Source: WLWS01 sp965243105 (lineage in GTDB: Bacteria; Pseudomonadota; Gammaproteobacteria; Eutrophobiales; Eutrophobiaceae). From it: DNA of 64,000 nucleotides. Positions 43,024-52,134 of this stretch are shown piece after piece. Below the pieces are notes generated by a model. That model was given only the letters and a program-made list of their open reading frames with translations. It was not told the DNA's origin and ran no database searches. How positions within the stretch are numbered: position 1 is the first letter of the stretch; every line of letters starts with the position of its first letter. The stretch spans positions 434,001-498,000 of the forward strand of contig CBDEUC010000002.1 of the NCBI GenBank assembly GCA_965243105.1, given 5' to 3'. The position numbers and the translations under genes are program-made.

Positions 43024-43936
43024 CGCGGTTTCTGCCCTCGTTTTTTGCGGAGTACAGTGCCTTGTCACAGCGCCCAAGCAGGCTGTTCAGGTCGTCATCC
43101 ACCAGCAGGCTGGCCAGCCCCTGGCTCGCAGTAACGCGAATATCGAATTCATCATAACGGAACAGGATATTTTCTATCGCCTTGCGGACACGCTCTGCAA
43201 CCAGTAACGCGCCTTCCTCGTCAGTGCTCCTGAGTAGCATGAGGAATTCTTCCCCACCGTAGCGATAAATAATGTCACTATCACGAGCACACTCAACCAT
43301 GGACTCGGCAATACGCTTGAGAACAGCGTCACCGGTGATGTGTCCATAGTTGTCATTGATGCTTTTAAAGTTGTCCACGTCCAGCATGATGATGGACAGC
43401 GGCGTAGCATGACGCTTGGCAAGGCTGATTTCCTGGAACAGGGCCTTATCCAGCGCTGCCCGGTTATTTACCCCGGTAAGCGGATCGCGGTAGGCCTTTT
43501 CCAGTGCCTGCTTGTAGAGGATCGCATTGCGCAGCGGATAGACCAGGGCTGCAATGGTGTTTTCCAGCACCATGACCTCGTCATCGTCGAACTTCTCACG
43601 CCGGTGCAGGATCAGTTCTCCCAGGTCGTTCTCTATCAGGACGAGTCGGTATGAGACCTGGTTTGCAGCCTTGACCCCATAGGTAACACTATGATTTTCT
43701 TCCTTATTTAAATACGACAGGCCGTCATAGGACACCAGTGCGCTGAGCTCACTGTCAAATATTTCCAGCAATTTTCCCAGCTCCAGCGTACTTTGAAGCA
43801 CATTGGCCAGCTCCATCCCGGAGCCACCCGTATCCAGTTGACCGCCGCTGAAGTTCAGTGACTGGTGTGTTTTCTGCCCTTCAAGGTCGTCGTTTATGTC
43901 TTTAAAATCTGCCATATCCAGAATCGTCGACTGCAT
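43010..43936 (-). CDS. GGDEF diguanylate cyclase with N-terminal sensor domain
   Basis: A 308-residue protein that would make cyclic di-GMP. The GGDEF domain (about 135-308) has the active motif RYGGEEF and, five residues before it, the inhibitory-site motif RDSD (RxxD), so product feedback is expected. The preceding region (about 30-130) resembles a GAF-type sensor without recognisable cofactor cysteines. No membrane span, so it is cytoplasmic. Its 3' end overlaps ligA convergently. Confidence 0.92.
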   Translation of the reverse strand: MQSTILDMADFKDINDDLEGQKTHQSLNFSGGQLDTGGSGMELANVLQSTLELGKLLEIFDSELSALVSYDGLSYLNKEENHSVTYGVKAANQVSYRLVLIENDLGELILHRREKFDDDEVMVLENTIAALVYPLRNAILYKQALEKAYRDPLTGVNNRAALDKALFQEISLAKRHATPLSIIMLDVDNFKSINDNYGHITGDAVLKRIAESMVECARDSDIIYRYGGEEFLMLLRSTDEEGALLVAERVRKAIENILFRYDEFDIRVTASQGLASLLVDDDLNSLLGRCDKALYSAKNEGRNRVIVG

Positions 43937-44360
43937 CTTGGTTTATTCCCCTGTAACTCATATCGGAAGGGAATGAGCAATAAAGATGCCAGCTCGCATG
44001 GCTTGCACGGGAAAAAGATATTTCATGGCATATTTGCACGGCCTTCCTGCCATCGGGCTGCCACGTTATTTTACTTTATTCGGGGTAATTGTATAAGCAG
44101 AATGGAGCCAGCAACCGGGCCCTTGAAAAGGCGGGAATTGGTCACTCCTGCTGTTTTGATATACCATACGCGCGCCTGAGAATTGGCCGTGTCGCGTCGC
44201 CGGAACGCCTGGCAGCGTATTGACAGGCAGCTGGTCCACAGGCTCTTAATTTACGCAAGGCTTTGTTATTTAATGATATTTTTTTACATAGACGGAGCTG
44301 GCCGGGGCAAGCACAGGCATTAACAGGGAAACTCACGGCAGAACAAGAAGAAAATTGTAG
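43937..44360. other. Intergenic region between the diguanylate cyclase and rpoE
   Basis: No credible gene on either strand. It must carry the divergent promoters of the two genes; a stretch GGAATT with TTGAT 16 bases later is faintly like a sigma-E site, which would fit autoregulation, but is too weak to annotate. rpoE has the ribosome binding site GAAGAAAA upstream of ATG 44361. Confidence 0.6.
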
Positions 44361-44939
44361 ATGGGCAGTAACGAAGCCGACAAATTACTGATTGAAAGGG
44401 TCAAACGTGGCGATAAAGCCGCATTTGATGCCCTTGTCATTAAATACCAGCAGAGAGTGGTGAACCTTGTTTCGCGTTTTGTCAGGAGCCACGCAGATGC
44501 GCTGGATGTTACCCAGGAAGCCTTTTTAAAAGCCTACCGGGCCCTGCCAAATTTCCGTGGCGACAGCGCTTTTTACACCTGGCTGTACAGAATTGCCGTA
44601 AATACGGCAAAAAATTACCTTGCGATGCAGTCCCGGCGTTCAGGGGAATATGAACAAGATCTCGCAGAAATTGAACAAATCGACACCAACGATGCTCTAA
44701 GGGATAAGGCTACGCCAGAACGACTGTTATTGAGGGATGAAATCCAGGCAACGGTGATTTCGGCGATTGAAGATTTACCTGACGATTTACGGATGGCAAT
44801 TATGCTTCGGGAAGTGGACGGTATGAGCTACGAGGAAATTGCAGGCGTCATGGAATGTCCAATTGGCACAGTGCGGTCAAGGATATTTCGCGCCCGTGAG
44901 GCCGTTGATAAACAATTGAAACCATTACTGGATGAGTAA
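44361..44939 (+). CDS. rpoE: ECF sigma factor RpoE (AlgU)
   Basis: A 192-residue extracytoplasmic-function sigma factor directing the envelope-stress response. Region 2 contains DVTQEAFLKAYRALPNFRGDSAFYTWLYRIA, and region 4 has SYEEIAGVMECPIGTVRSRIFRAREAV. First gene of the rpoE-rseA-rseB-mucD cluster; the anti-sigma gene begins within a few bases of its stop. Confidence 0.96.
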   Translation: MGSNEADKLLIERVKRGDKAAFDALVIKYQQRVVNLVSRFVRSHADALDVTQEAFLKAYRALPNFRGDSAFYTWLYRIAVNTAKNYLAMQSRRSGEYEQDLAEIEQIDTNDALRDKATPERLLLRDEIQATVISAIEDLPDDLRMAIMLREVDGMSYEEIAGVMECPIGTVRSRIFRAREAVDKQLKPLLDE

Positions 44940-44943
44940 GACC

Positions 44944-45510
44944 ATGAGTGAAGACAAGAGAGAACAGTTATCTGCAATGATGGACGGTGAGCTGGAAGCA
45001 GCTGATGCCGGTATTGTTGATGCACTGGTGAATTCAGATAACCTGCGTTCATCGTGGAGCAGGTATCACCTGATCAGTGACTGCCTGCAACAGCAGCTGC
45101 CAGAAGCTGTTGAGAAAGACCTGGCACAAAAGATCAGTGACTCCATCGAAGCTGAGCCACATATACTTGCGCCGGCACCCTCTACAAGGTCCACCATCCT
45201 GAGACCAGTCACCGGATTCGCTATCGCGGCATCGGTCGCCACCATCGCTATACTCGGGATTCAGCAGGGCAACGAGAAAGAGGCATTTAACAGCGGAACT
45301 ACGCTTGCCGCCAACACAGTCAGTACGCCGCAGCTTGCATCCCAGCCCGTTGCCAGCACGGTAGATGAAAACCAGCTGCGACAGGTAAAAAATGATGCCC
45401 GGGCCCGCATGAACAGCTACCTTGTAAATTACAGCGAGTATCGAACCAATGCCGGTTTGCAGGGAATGCTACCTTACGCAAGGACAGTCACCTACGAAGA
45501 AAACAAGTAA
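44944..45510 (+). CDS. rseA: Anti-sigma factor RseA (MucA)
   Basis: A 188-residue membrane protein that holds RpoE inactive until proteolysis releases it. The cytoplasmic sigma-binding domain begins LSAMMDGELEAADAG, one span lies near 85-102 (TGFAIAASVATIAILGI), and the periplasmic part includes NSYLVNYSEYRTNAGLQGMLPYAR-like family sequence. I prefer ATG 44944; ATG 44932 is in frame and overlaps rpoE. Confidence 0.9.
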   Translation: MSEDKREQLSAMMDGELEAADAGIVDALVNSDNLRSSWSRYHLISDCLQQQLPEAVEKDLAQKISDSIEAEPHILAPAPSTRSTILRPVTGFAIAASVATIAILGIQQGNEKEAFNSGTTLAANTVSTPQLASQPVASTVDENQLRQVKNDARARMNSYLVNYSEYRTNAGLQGMLPYARTVTYEENK

Positions 45511-45578
45511 GTCGATTCGTGGGAATAGCAGCCTGTTATCGATATAATCACTGCACACCCCAGCTGAGAAAAAGCGCC

Positions 45579-46577
45579 TTGTTCCGCTCTAGTTACCATG
45601 TTTGCTGCTGCAAGCTTCTATACGTTTTGCTGGTTTTGCTCGGCCTGGTTTGCCAACCTGTTGCTGGAGAGACCAGCCCGGAGTCCGCGCGCTCACTTTT
45701 GAACCAAATGTCCGAGGCATCGCGCACACTGAATTACGACGGCATCTTCATTTACCAGCGAGGCGGCAGTACGAATACACTGCGCCTGATACACAAGGCC
45801 GGTGTGGATGGGGGAGTTGAGCGCCTGGTCTCGCTGACGGGCGCCGCAAGGGAAGTAATCCGCAACAGGGAAGAGGTTACCTGCTTTTTCCCGGACGACC
45901 AGGCAGTGATGGTTGAACGAAGCAAGCCACGTGAATTATTCGCAACCCAGTTGCCAAGGATAATGGACAAGCTGCTTGATAATTATCATATCCAGATTAA
46001 TGGCAGTGATCGGGTGGCAGGAAGAAATGCATGGGTAGTTGGCATAAAACCACGCGATGCTTTTCGTTATGGCTACCAGTTCTGGATAGACAAGGACAAT
46101 ACACTGCTCCTGAAATCGGAACTGAGAAATCGTACCGGCCTGTTAATCGAGCAAATCATGTTTACCCAGATATCAGTACTGGATGAAATTCCCGAGGAGC
46201 TCCTGCAACCCTCAATTTCAGGCAAGGGCTTCACCTGGCATAACAATTCTGACAAGGACAGCCGTGCGGGCGCACTGCATGTTGGCTGGCAGGTGGGCTG
46301 GATGCCCAATGGATTCACCAAGAACAACCAGGAAACCGTGCCCGGCGCCAGGGGAAACAGCCAGGTCAAGCACCTTGTTTATTCTGACGGACTGGCCATG
46401 GTGTCTATTTTCATCGAAAAGCTCGATACCAGCCGTGGGCTCTCAACAGGACTTTCCAGGATGGGCGGTGTCAATGCATATGCGAGAGTAGCAAACGGTT
46501 ACCAGGTAACAGCCGTGGGTGAAGTTCCCCAGGCCACGGTCCAGCGCATGGCTAACTCTGTTAGCATGGAACAATAG
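45579..46577 (+). CDS. rseB: Sigma-E regulatory protein RseB (MucB)
   Basis: A periplasmic protein that protects RseA from cleavage and senses lipid or misfolded outer-membrane proteins. With a TTG at 45579 it has 332 residues and a normal signal peptide ending CQPVAG; the longer frame from GTG 45519 would give about 50 residues before cleavage. The start is weakly supported by GAGAAAAAG upstream. Two domains: a LolA-like fold (about 30-200, LNQMSEASRTLNYDGIFIYQ) and a smaller C-terminal domain (GWMPNGF, VYSDGLAMVSIFIE). Confidence 0.9.
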   Translation: MFRSSYHVCCCKLLYVLLVLLGLVCQPVAGETSPESARSLLNQMSEASRTLNYDGIFIYQRGGSTNTLRLIHKAGVDGGVERLVSLTGAAREVIRNREEVTCFFPDDQAVMVERSKPRELFATQLPRIMDKLLDNYHIQINGSDRVAGRNAWVVGIKPRDAFRYGYQFWIDKDNTLLLKSELRNRTGLLIEQIMFTQISVLDEIPEELLQPSISGKGFTWHNNSDKDSRAGALHVGWQVGWMPNGFTKNNQETVPGARGNSQVKHLVYSDGLAMVSIFIEKLDTSRGLSTGLSRMGGVNAYARVANGYQVTAVGEVPQATVQRMANSVSMEQ

Positions 46578-46578
46578 T

Positions 46579-48006
46579 ATGAAGCTCATCAGTTACCTGC
46601 GACACTGCTGTCGCCTTTTTGTTGTTGTCGCACTTGTTTCCAGTCAAAGCGCCCTGGCACGTAATCTACCCGACTTCACACCGCTGGTTGAAAAGCATTC
46701 GGCGGCAGTTGTCAATATCAGCACCAGGAAGTCAGTCAGTGAAGGTCCTGGCTTAAACATGCCAGAGATCCCCGAGGACAGTCCATTCTTTGATTTCTTT
46801 AACAAGTACTTTGGACAACAACCTCCCGGCAACCGTCAGCCTTTTGGGGAGCGTTCATCTCTTGGCTCCGGATTTATTATTTCACAGGATGGTTATGTCA
46901 TTACAAATAACCATGTCGTGGAAAATGCTGACGAAATCATTGTTGGCCTGAAAGACAGAAGAGAGCTGGTGGCTGAACTGGTAGGCACGGACAAGCGAAG
47001 CGACATTGCCCTGCTCAAGATTGATGCAAAAGATCTGCCGACACTGAAGCTAGGAGATTCCAGCAAGTTGAAAGCCGGTGAGTGGGTGCTGGCAATCGGT
47101 TCACCATTTGGATTTAATCACTCCGTTACAGCGGGCATCGTCAGTGCCATGGGACGCTCACTGCCAAACGAAAACTACATACCATTCATCCAGACCGACG
47201 TTGCCATAAACCCGGGGAATTCCGGCGGCCCATTGTTTAACCTTGAAGGTGAAGTCATTGGTGTCAATTCGCAGATATTCAGCCGTACAGGTGGGTTTAT
47301 GGGCCTGTCCTTCGCAGTTCCCATTGACGTTGTCGCCAATGTGTATCGTCAGCTGAAGGATAACGGTAGCGTCGACCGCGGGTGGCTTGGAGTGCTGATT
47401 CAGGAAGTAACGAGAGAGCTGGCGGAATCCTTTACCATGGAAAAGCCACACGGCGCGTTGATCGTCAAGGTATTACCGGATAGCCCTGCCTCCAAGGCTG
47501 GCCTGGAAGTCGGAGACATCGTTGTGCGCTTCGATGGCCGTGAAATTGGCTTCAGATCTGACCTGCCTCCAATGGTAGGAAATAGCCAGATCGGCTCATC
47601 CGTGCCGCTGCAGATAATTCGACGCGGCAAGAAACAGAAAATCAGGGTCACTATCGAAAAACTGCCCGAAGAAAGCCAGGTAAGAAATGCTTCAAGCAGC
47701 AAACCTGAGCCCGAGCCCTCCAACAGGCTGGGCATAGTAGTCCGCGCTCCCAGTGACGAGGAAAAAGAAGGGCTACAGCTATCAGGTTATGGAGTGCTGG
47801 TGGAAAAGGTTAATGATGGTGTGGCCAGCGAGGCAGGTATTCGACCCGGTGACGTTCTGCTGCTGGTTAACAATACAAAAGTTACCAGCCCATCAAAGAT
47901 GGAAGAAATCCTGGAGCAGTTACCCGCTGATCGCTCGATCCCCATCCTGATACAAAGACGCGGCAATCCAATTTTTCTGGCCCTTAAACTACAAAAGGAT
48001 TCGTGA
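46579..48006 (+). CDS. mucD: Periplasmic serine protease, DegP/MucD type
   Basis: A 475-residue HtrA-family protease and chaperone that degrades misfolded envelope proteins. Signal peptide about 1-27; catalytic triad H in TNNHVVEN, D in RSDIALLK and S in GNSGGPLF; then two PDZ domains (about 275-370 and 385-475). ATG 46579 follows GGAACAAT. Position directly after rseB is the Pseudomonas mucABD arrangement. Its TGA overlaps the start of the glutaredoxin-like gene. Confidence 0.95.
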   Translation: MKLISYLRHCCRLFVVVALVSSQSALARNLPDFTPLVEKHSAAVVNISTRKSVSEGPGLNMPEIPEDSPFFDFFNKYFGQQPPGNRQPFGERSSLGSGFIISQDGYVITNNHVVENADEIIVGLKDRRELVAELVGTDKRSDIALLKIDAKDLPTLKLGDSSKLKAGEWVLAIGSPFGFNHSVTAGIVSAMGRSLPNENYIPFIQTDVAINPGNSGGPLFNLEGEVIGVNSQIFSRTGGFMGLSFAVPIDVVANVYRQLKDNGSVDRGWLGVLIQEVTRELAESFTMEKPHGALIVKVLPDSPASKAGLEVGDIVVRFDGREIGFRSDLPPMVGNSQIGSSVPLQIIRRGKKQKIRVTIEKLPEESQVRNASSSKPEPEPSNRLGIVVRAPSDEEKEGLQLSGYGVLVEKVNDGVASEAGIRPGDVLLLVNNTKVTSPSKMEEILEQLPADRSIPILIQRRGNPIFLALKLQKDS

Positions 48007-48245
48007 GCAGAGAATTATTCCTGTACACGCGGGAAAATTGCGATCTTTGTCACGTGATGCATGCCGAACTGCAGGATTTAATCCAGGCGCAACACGTAAC
48101 CGTCCACCTTGTAGATATTGATAACGATCCCGACCTGCTTCACCGCTACGGCGCACGGATACCTGTGCTTGTGGCTGGCAACCGTGAAATCTGCGAGATA
48201 AAACTTGACCGGGACGCTCTCAAGACCTTTCTTTCCACGAAATAA
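48003..48245 (+). CDS. Glutaredoxin-like protein
   Basis: An 80-residue thioredoxin-fold protein with the redox pair CDLC near residue 11 and the cis-proline in ARIPVLV. It is of the short DUF836/glutaredoxin type. The GTG start overlaps the mucD stop as GTGA, so it is translationally coupled to the envelope-stress operon, suggesting a role in thiol homeostasis there. Confidence 0.85.
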   Translation: MSRELFLYTRENCDLCHVMHAELQDLIQAQHVTVHLVDIDNDPDLLHRYGARIPVLVAGNREICEIKLDRDALKTFLSTK

Positions 48246-48253
48246 GGAAAAAT

Positions 48254-48277
48254 AGTGCTTTTACTGTGAAAAGCGCT
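48254..48277. repeat. Hairpin between the glutaredoxin gene and lepA
   Basis: AGTGCTTTT and AAAAGCGCT pair (one G-U) around the loop ACTGTG. It lies nine bases after the upstream stop and may end the envelope-stress transcript, but no T-run follows. Confidence 0.5.
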
Positions 48278-48374
48278 AATCCGGTTTATATTTTTGAAAG
48301 ACTTAGGCTAGAATCCCCGCCCGAGCAGGCAAATCCCTTATTCCGGGCCGTAAACTAACCATCACAAGCAGACA

Positions 48375-50168
48375 ATGCAGCACATTCGAAACTTCTCCAT
48401 CATAGCGCATATCGATCATGGCAAGTCGACCCTGTCAGATCGCATTATCCAGCTCTGCGGTGGACTGTCTGATCGAGAAATGGCTGAACAGGTGCTTGAT
48501 TCCATGGATCTCGAGAGAGAGCGCGGTATCACGATCAAGTCCCAGAGTGTTTCACTCAATTACCAGGCACCTGACGGCGAAAGCTACCTGCTTAACTTTA
48601 TTGACACCCCGGGACACGTGGATTTCAGTTATGAGGTATCGCGCTCCCTGGCTGCCTGTGAAGGTGCCTTGCTGGTGGTTGATGCCGCGCAGGGTGTTGA
48701 AGCACAAAGTGTGGCCAATTGCTTTACCGCAATAGAGCAGGATCTTGAAGTGGTGCCTGTTCTTAACAAGATTGACCTGCCATCGGCAGAACCGGAGAGG
48801 GTGTCACAGGAAATTGAGGAGATTATAGGCCTTGATACTGAAGACATTGTAAAGATCAGTGCCAAGATGGGAACGGGTGTGCCTGATTTACTGCAGCAAC
48901 TTGTCAAGCTTATCCCACCGCCAACAGGTGATGCCGAGGCACCATTGAAGGCGCTGATTATCGACTCGTGGTTCGACAACTACCTGGGGGTGGTCTCCCT
49001 TGTGCGAGTATTTGATGGCCGCATCGAGTCTGGAAAGAAAGTACGTATCATGTCGACCGGGCAGAACTACGATGTGAATGAACTCGGCGTGTTTACACCA
49101 AAGCGAGAAGCGAGAGAGTATCTTGATACCGGCGAAGTGGGTTATGTCGTCGCCGGTATCAAGGAAATCGAGGGAGCACCTGTAGGTGACACGATTACGA
49201 TGGCGGCGCAACCTGCGGAAGAAGTGCTGGCCGGTTTTCAGCAGGTCAAGCCCAAGGTGTTTGCTGGCATGTTCCCGGTCGACTCAAGTGATTATGAGGC
49301 TTTTCGTGAGGCACTGTCCAAGCTGCGCCTGAATGACGCCGCGCTGCACTATGAGCCTGAAACTTCGCAGGCACTTGGCTTTGGTTTTCGATGTGGCTTC
49401 CTGGGCATGCTGCACATGGAAATCATCCAGGAACGACTCGAGCGGGAATATGGATTAAACCTGATTACGACTGCTCCCACGGTAATCTATGAACTGGAAA
49501 CTACCGCTGGCGAAACTATCTACATAGATAATCCCGCGCGCTTACCCGGTGTCGACAAGATTCATGAAATACGTGAGCCGATTATTCATGCCGATATTCT
49601 TCTTCCCCAGGAATACCTGGGCAACGTCATGGCGCTTTGCATCGAAAAAAGGGGCGTACAAAAGAAAATGCAGTACGTGGGCAAGCAGATATCCCTGACA
49701 TTTGAGCTACCAATGAATGAGGTCGTACTGGATTTTTTCGACCGGCTCAAATCCGCAAGTCGCGGCTACGCTTCTTTTGATTATGCCTTTGTCCGGTACC
49801 AGGCTGCCAGGCTGGTGAAGCTGGATATTCTCATCAATTCTGAAAAGATTGATGCACTTTCCTGTATTGTTCACCAGGAATTCGCGGAGCGACGAGGAAG
49901 GGAGTTAACCGAGAAAATGAAGGAATTTATTCCCAGGCAAATGTTCGACGTGTCCATCCAGGCTGCGATAGGTTCAAAGATTCTTGCTCGCCAAAATGTC
50001 AAGGCATTGAGAAAAAATGTGACAGCTAAATGTTATGGCGGTGACATTACGCGAAAAAGAAAACTGCTTGAAAAGCAAAAAGCGGGGAAAAAGCGCATGA
50101 AACAATTTGGTTCAATTGAAATACCACAAAGCGCTTTTATGGCCATATTGCACGTTGGCAAAGACTAA
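48375..50168 (+). CDS. lepA: Elongation factor 4 (LepA)
   Basis: A 597-residue translational GTPase that can back-translocate or rescue stalled ribosomes. G motifs are visible in order: AHIDHGKSTL (P loop), RGITI (switch I), DTPGHVDF, and NKIDLPSA. The LepA-specific C-terminal domain ends with the basic AKCYGGDITRKRKLLEKQKAGKKR-type stretch. A TAGAAT -10-like box at 48309-48314 suggests it has its own promoter. lepB follows after 20 bases. Confidence 0.97.
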   Translation: MQHIRNFSIIAHIDHGKSTLSDRIIQLCGGLSDREMAEQVLDSMDLERERGITIKSQSVSLNYQAPDGESYLLNFIDTPGHVDFSYEVSRSLAACEGALLVVDAAQGVEAQSVANCFTAIEQDLEVVPVLNKIDLPSAEPERVSQEIEEIIGLDTEDIVKISAKMGTGVPDLLQQLVKLIPPPTGDAEAPLKALIIDSWFDNYLGVVSLVRVFDGRIESGKKVRIMSTGQNYDVNELGVFTPKREAREYLDTGEVGYVVAGIKEIEGAPVGDTITMAAQPAEEVLAGFQQVKPKVFAGMFPVDSSDYEAFREALSKLRLNDAALHYEPETSQALGFGFRCGFLGMLHMEIIQERLEREYGLNLITTAPTVIYELETTAGETIYIDNPARLPGVDKIHEIREPIIHADILLPQEYLGNVMALCIEKRGVQKKMQYVGKQISLTFELPMNEVVLDFFDRLKSASRGYASFDYAFVRYQAARLVKLDILINSEKIDALSCIVHQEFAERRGRELTEKMKEFIPRQMFDVSIQAAIGSKILARQNVKALRKNVTAKCYGGDITRKRKLLEKQKAGKKRMKQFGSIEIPQSAFMAILHVGKD

Positions 50169-50188
50169 TACTTATACAGAGAATAATA

Positions 50189-51007
50189 ATGAGCTTTGAT
50201 TTTTCAGCACTACTGGTCCTCCTGACATTCGTCAGTGGCGTGATCTGGGCTGTTGACGCCTGGTTTTTCGCACCAGCACGCAAACGTGATCAGGATGCCG
50301 GCGATGATGAAAACATGGAACTGCCGGAACCCCTGCTGGTGGACTACGCACGCTCGTTTTTCCCGGTTTTTTTCATCGTTCTTGTCCTGAGGTCATTTGT
50401 GGTGGAGCCATTTCGAATTCCCTCAGCGTCCATGATGCCGACGCTATTGATTGGAGACTTTATCCTGGTCAACAAGTATGAGTATGGTATTCGATTACCA
50501 GTGCTTAATACGAAGGTGCTGGAGCTCGGCGCACCCGAAAGGGGTGATATTGTTGTGTTTCGATATCCGGAAAATCCACGCATTCCCTTTATCAAGCGCG
50601 TTGTCGCACTTCCGGGTGACCAGGTCGAATATTTCAACAAGACGCTCTACGTAAATGGTATACCGGATTCGCAAAAATATGATGGTATCTACGAGGACGA
50701 TGGGCCGGGGCGCCAGATGGATGGATGGCAAAAACTATTGACCACGACAGGTGATACAAAGCACGACATATTGCATAGTCCAGTTAGCACCTCGATATCT
50801 GTTGAATATACCGTGCCCGAGGGTCATTATTTCGTCCTGGGCGATAATCGCGATAACAGCAAGGACAGCCGTTTCTGGGGAACTGTCCCGGATGAGCTGC
50901 TTATGGGACGGGCGTTCTACATCTGGATGAACTGGAGCAACAAGAGATGGTGGCATATTCCCAGCTGGAATGTAGAATGGGGTAGAATAGGCACTTCAAT
51001 TGAATAA
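50189..51007 (+). CDS. lepB: Signal peptidase I (LepB)
   Basis: Cleaves signal peptides of exported proteins at the inner membrane. The 272-residue protein has two N-terminal membrane segments, the catalytic serine in PSASMMPTLLIGD (box B), the catalytic lysine in PFIKRVVALPGD, and GDNRDNSKDSRFWG (box E). The order lepA-lepB-DUF4845-rnc-era is typical. Confidence 0.96.
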   Translation: MSFDFSALLVLLTFVSGVIWAVDAWFFAPARKRDQDAGDDENMELPEPLLVDYARSFFPVFFIVLVLRSFVVEPFRIPSASMMPTLLIGDFILVNKYEYGIRLPVLNTKVLELGAPERGDIVVFRYPENPRIPFIKRVVALPGDQVEYFNKTLYVNGIPDSQKYDGIYEDDGPGRQMDGWQKLLTTTGDTKHDILHSPVSTSISVEYTVPEGHYFVLGDNRDNSKDSRFWGTVPDELLMGRAFYIWMNWSNKRWWHIPSWNVEWGRIGTSIE

Positions 51008-51043
51008 TCTTGATTATTGGCAATAGAAACAAGGGGTTAAAAA

Positions 51044-51451
51044 ATGAGAAACATCATGAAAAAACAGGATGGTATTACGGGAATTGGAATAATGTTTGTA
51101 TTGGCCGTACTCGCCGGGGTGGTGCTGATCGTGCTCCGCCTATTTCCCCTTTATAACGAGAAATTTGAAGTCACCGCGACGCTCAACACGGTAGCTTCGC
51201 AGCCTGATGCGCCCAATTTTAATACCACCAGCGCTGGCAGGGCCTTCATGAAGGCCATAGGCACAACCACTGTCAATCGTTTCCAGGACAGGACCATCAA
51301 GGAACACCTGAAAATATTGAAACCTAAAAAGAAAGGTGACCCGAGGGTGATGCACTTTCAATACGAAGCACGAAACAAGTTTGTTGCTGACATCGAGTTT
51401 GTACTGGTCTTTGACAAGAAACTTCCCCTTGGCGGGCCCACTGCCGAGTGA
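51044..51451 (+). CDS. DUF4845 family membrane protein
   Basis: A 135-residue protein with one N-terminal membrane segment (GIGIMFVLAVLAGVVLIVLR) and a periplasmic domain of unknown function. The family is regularly found between lepB and rnc in gammaproteobacteria, as here. ATG 51044 follows AAGGGG. Its stop overlaps the rnc GTG as GTGA. Confidence 0.85.
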   Translation: MRNIMKKQDGITGIGIMFVLAVLAGVVLIVLRLFPLYNEKFEVTATLNTVASQPDAPNFNTTSAGRAFMKAIGTTTVNRFQDRTIKEHLKILKPKKKGDPRVMHFQYEARNKFVADIEFVLVFDKKLPLGGPTAE

Positions 51452-52122
51452 ATGAGTCCCTCACTCAACTCGAAAATAAATTAAATTACAGCTTCTCTGA
51501 CAAGAAACTGCTGGCATTAGCGCTCACTCATCGAAGCGCTAATGCCAGCAACAACGAGCGTCTCGAGTATCTCGGCGATGCTATCCTTGGCTTCCTGGTA
51601 GCCGATATTCTTTTTCATGAACTTAGCGACGTCGCTGAAGGTATTCTTACCAGGAAGCGTGCGTCGCTGGTCAAAAAAGAAACCCTTGCAAGCCTGGCAA
51701 GGGAACTTGACCTCGGTGATTTCATCCAGCTGGGCACCGGGGAGCGCAAGTCCGGCGGGTGGCGACGCGATTCTATCCTGTCCAATACCCTTGAAGCAGT
51801 TATAGGCGCCATCTATCTTGATGGCGGCATTGATGATTGCCGCGTATTTGTGAATAGTATCTACGCTCAATTACTGTCTTCACCGCAGCTACGTGAATCC
51901 ACAAAAGACTCAAAGACAGAGTTGCAGGAATATTTGCAGGCCAGGAAACTACCGCTGCCACAATACAGGGTGATCGCAGAGGAGGGGGAGGCACACAAGC
52001 GTATCTTCTCTGTTGAGTGTCGCATCGAACCTCTTGAACAACCGGTTACCGCCAATGGAAAATCCAAGCGCGTGGCCGAGCAGCAGGCAGCCCTCAAGGC
52101 CCTGAAGCAGCTTCAGCAATAA
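51448..52122 (+). CDS. rnc: Ribonuclease III
   Basis: Double-strand-specific RNase that processes rRNA and regulatory RNAs. The 224-residue protein contains the signature NERLEYLGDAILGF with the metal-binding acidic residues, and a C-terminal dsRNA-binding domain (DSKTELQEYLQARKLPLPQY). GTG start coupled to the preceding gene. era follows. Confidence 0.95.
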   Translation: MNESLTQLENKLNYSFSDKKLLALALTHRSANASNNERLEYLGDAILGFLVADILFHELSDVAEGILTRKRASLVKKETLASLARELDLGDFIQLGTGERKSGGWRRDSILSNTLEAVIGAIYLDGGIDDCRVFVNSIYAQLLSSPQLRESTKDSKTELQEYLQARKLPLPQYRVIAEEGEAHKRIFSVECRIEPLEQPVTANGKSKRVAEQQAALKALKQLQQ

Positions 52123-52134
52123 AGCTTGCCGATC

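Noticed and set aside
44100..44180. Sigma-E type promoter before rpoE
   Set aside because: GGAATT and TTGAT only loosely fit the GGAACTT / TCTGA consensus.
48340..48357. TAAACTA in front of lepA
   Set aside because: A lone half-site; the opposite arm ATTCCGG does not match, and lepA is a housekeeping gene.
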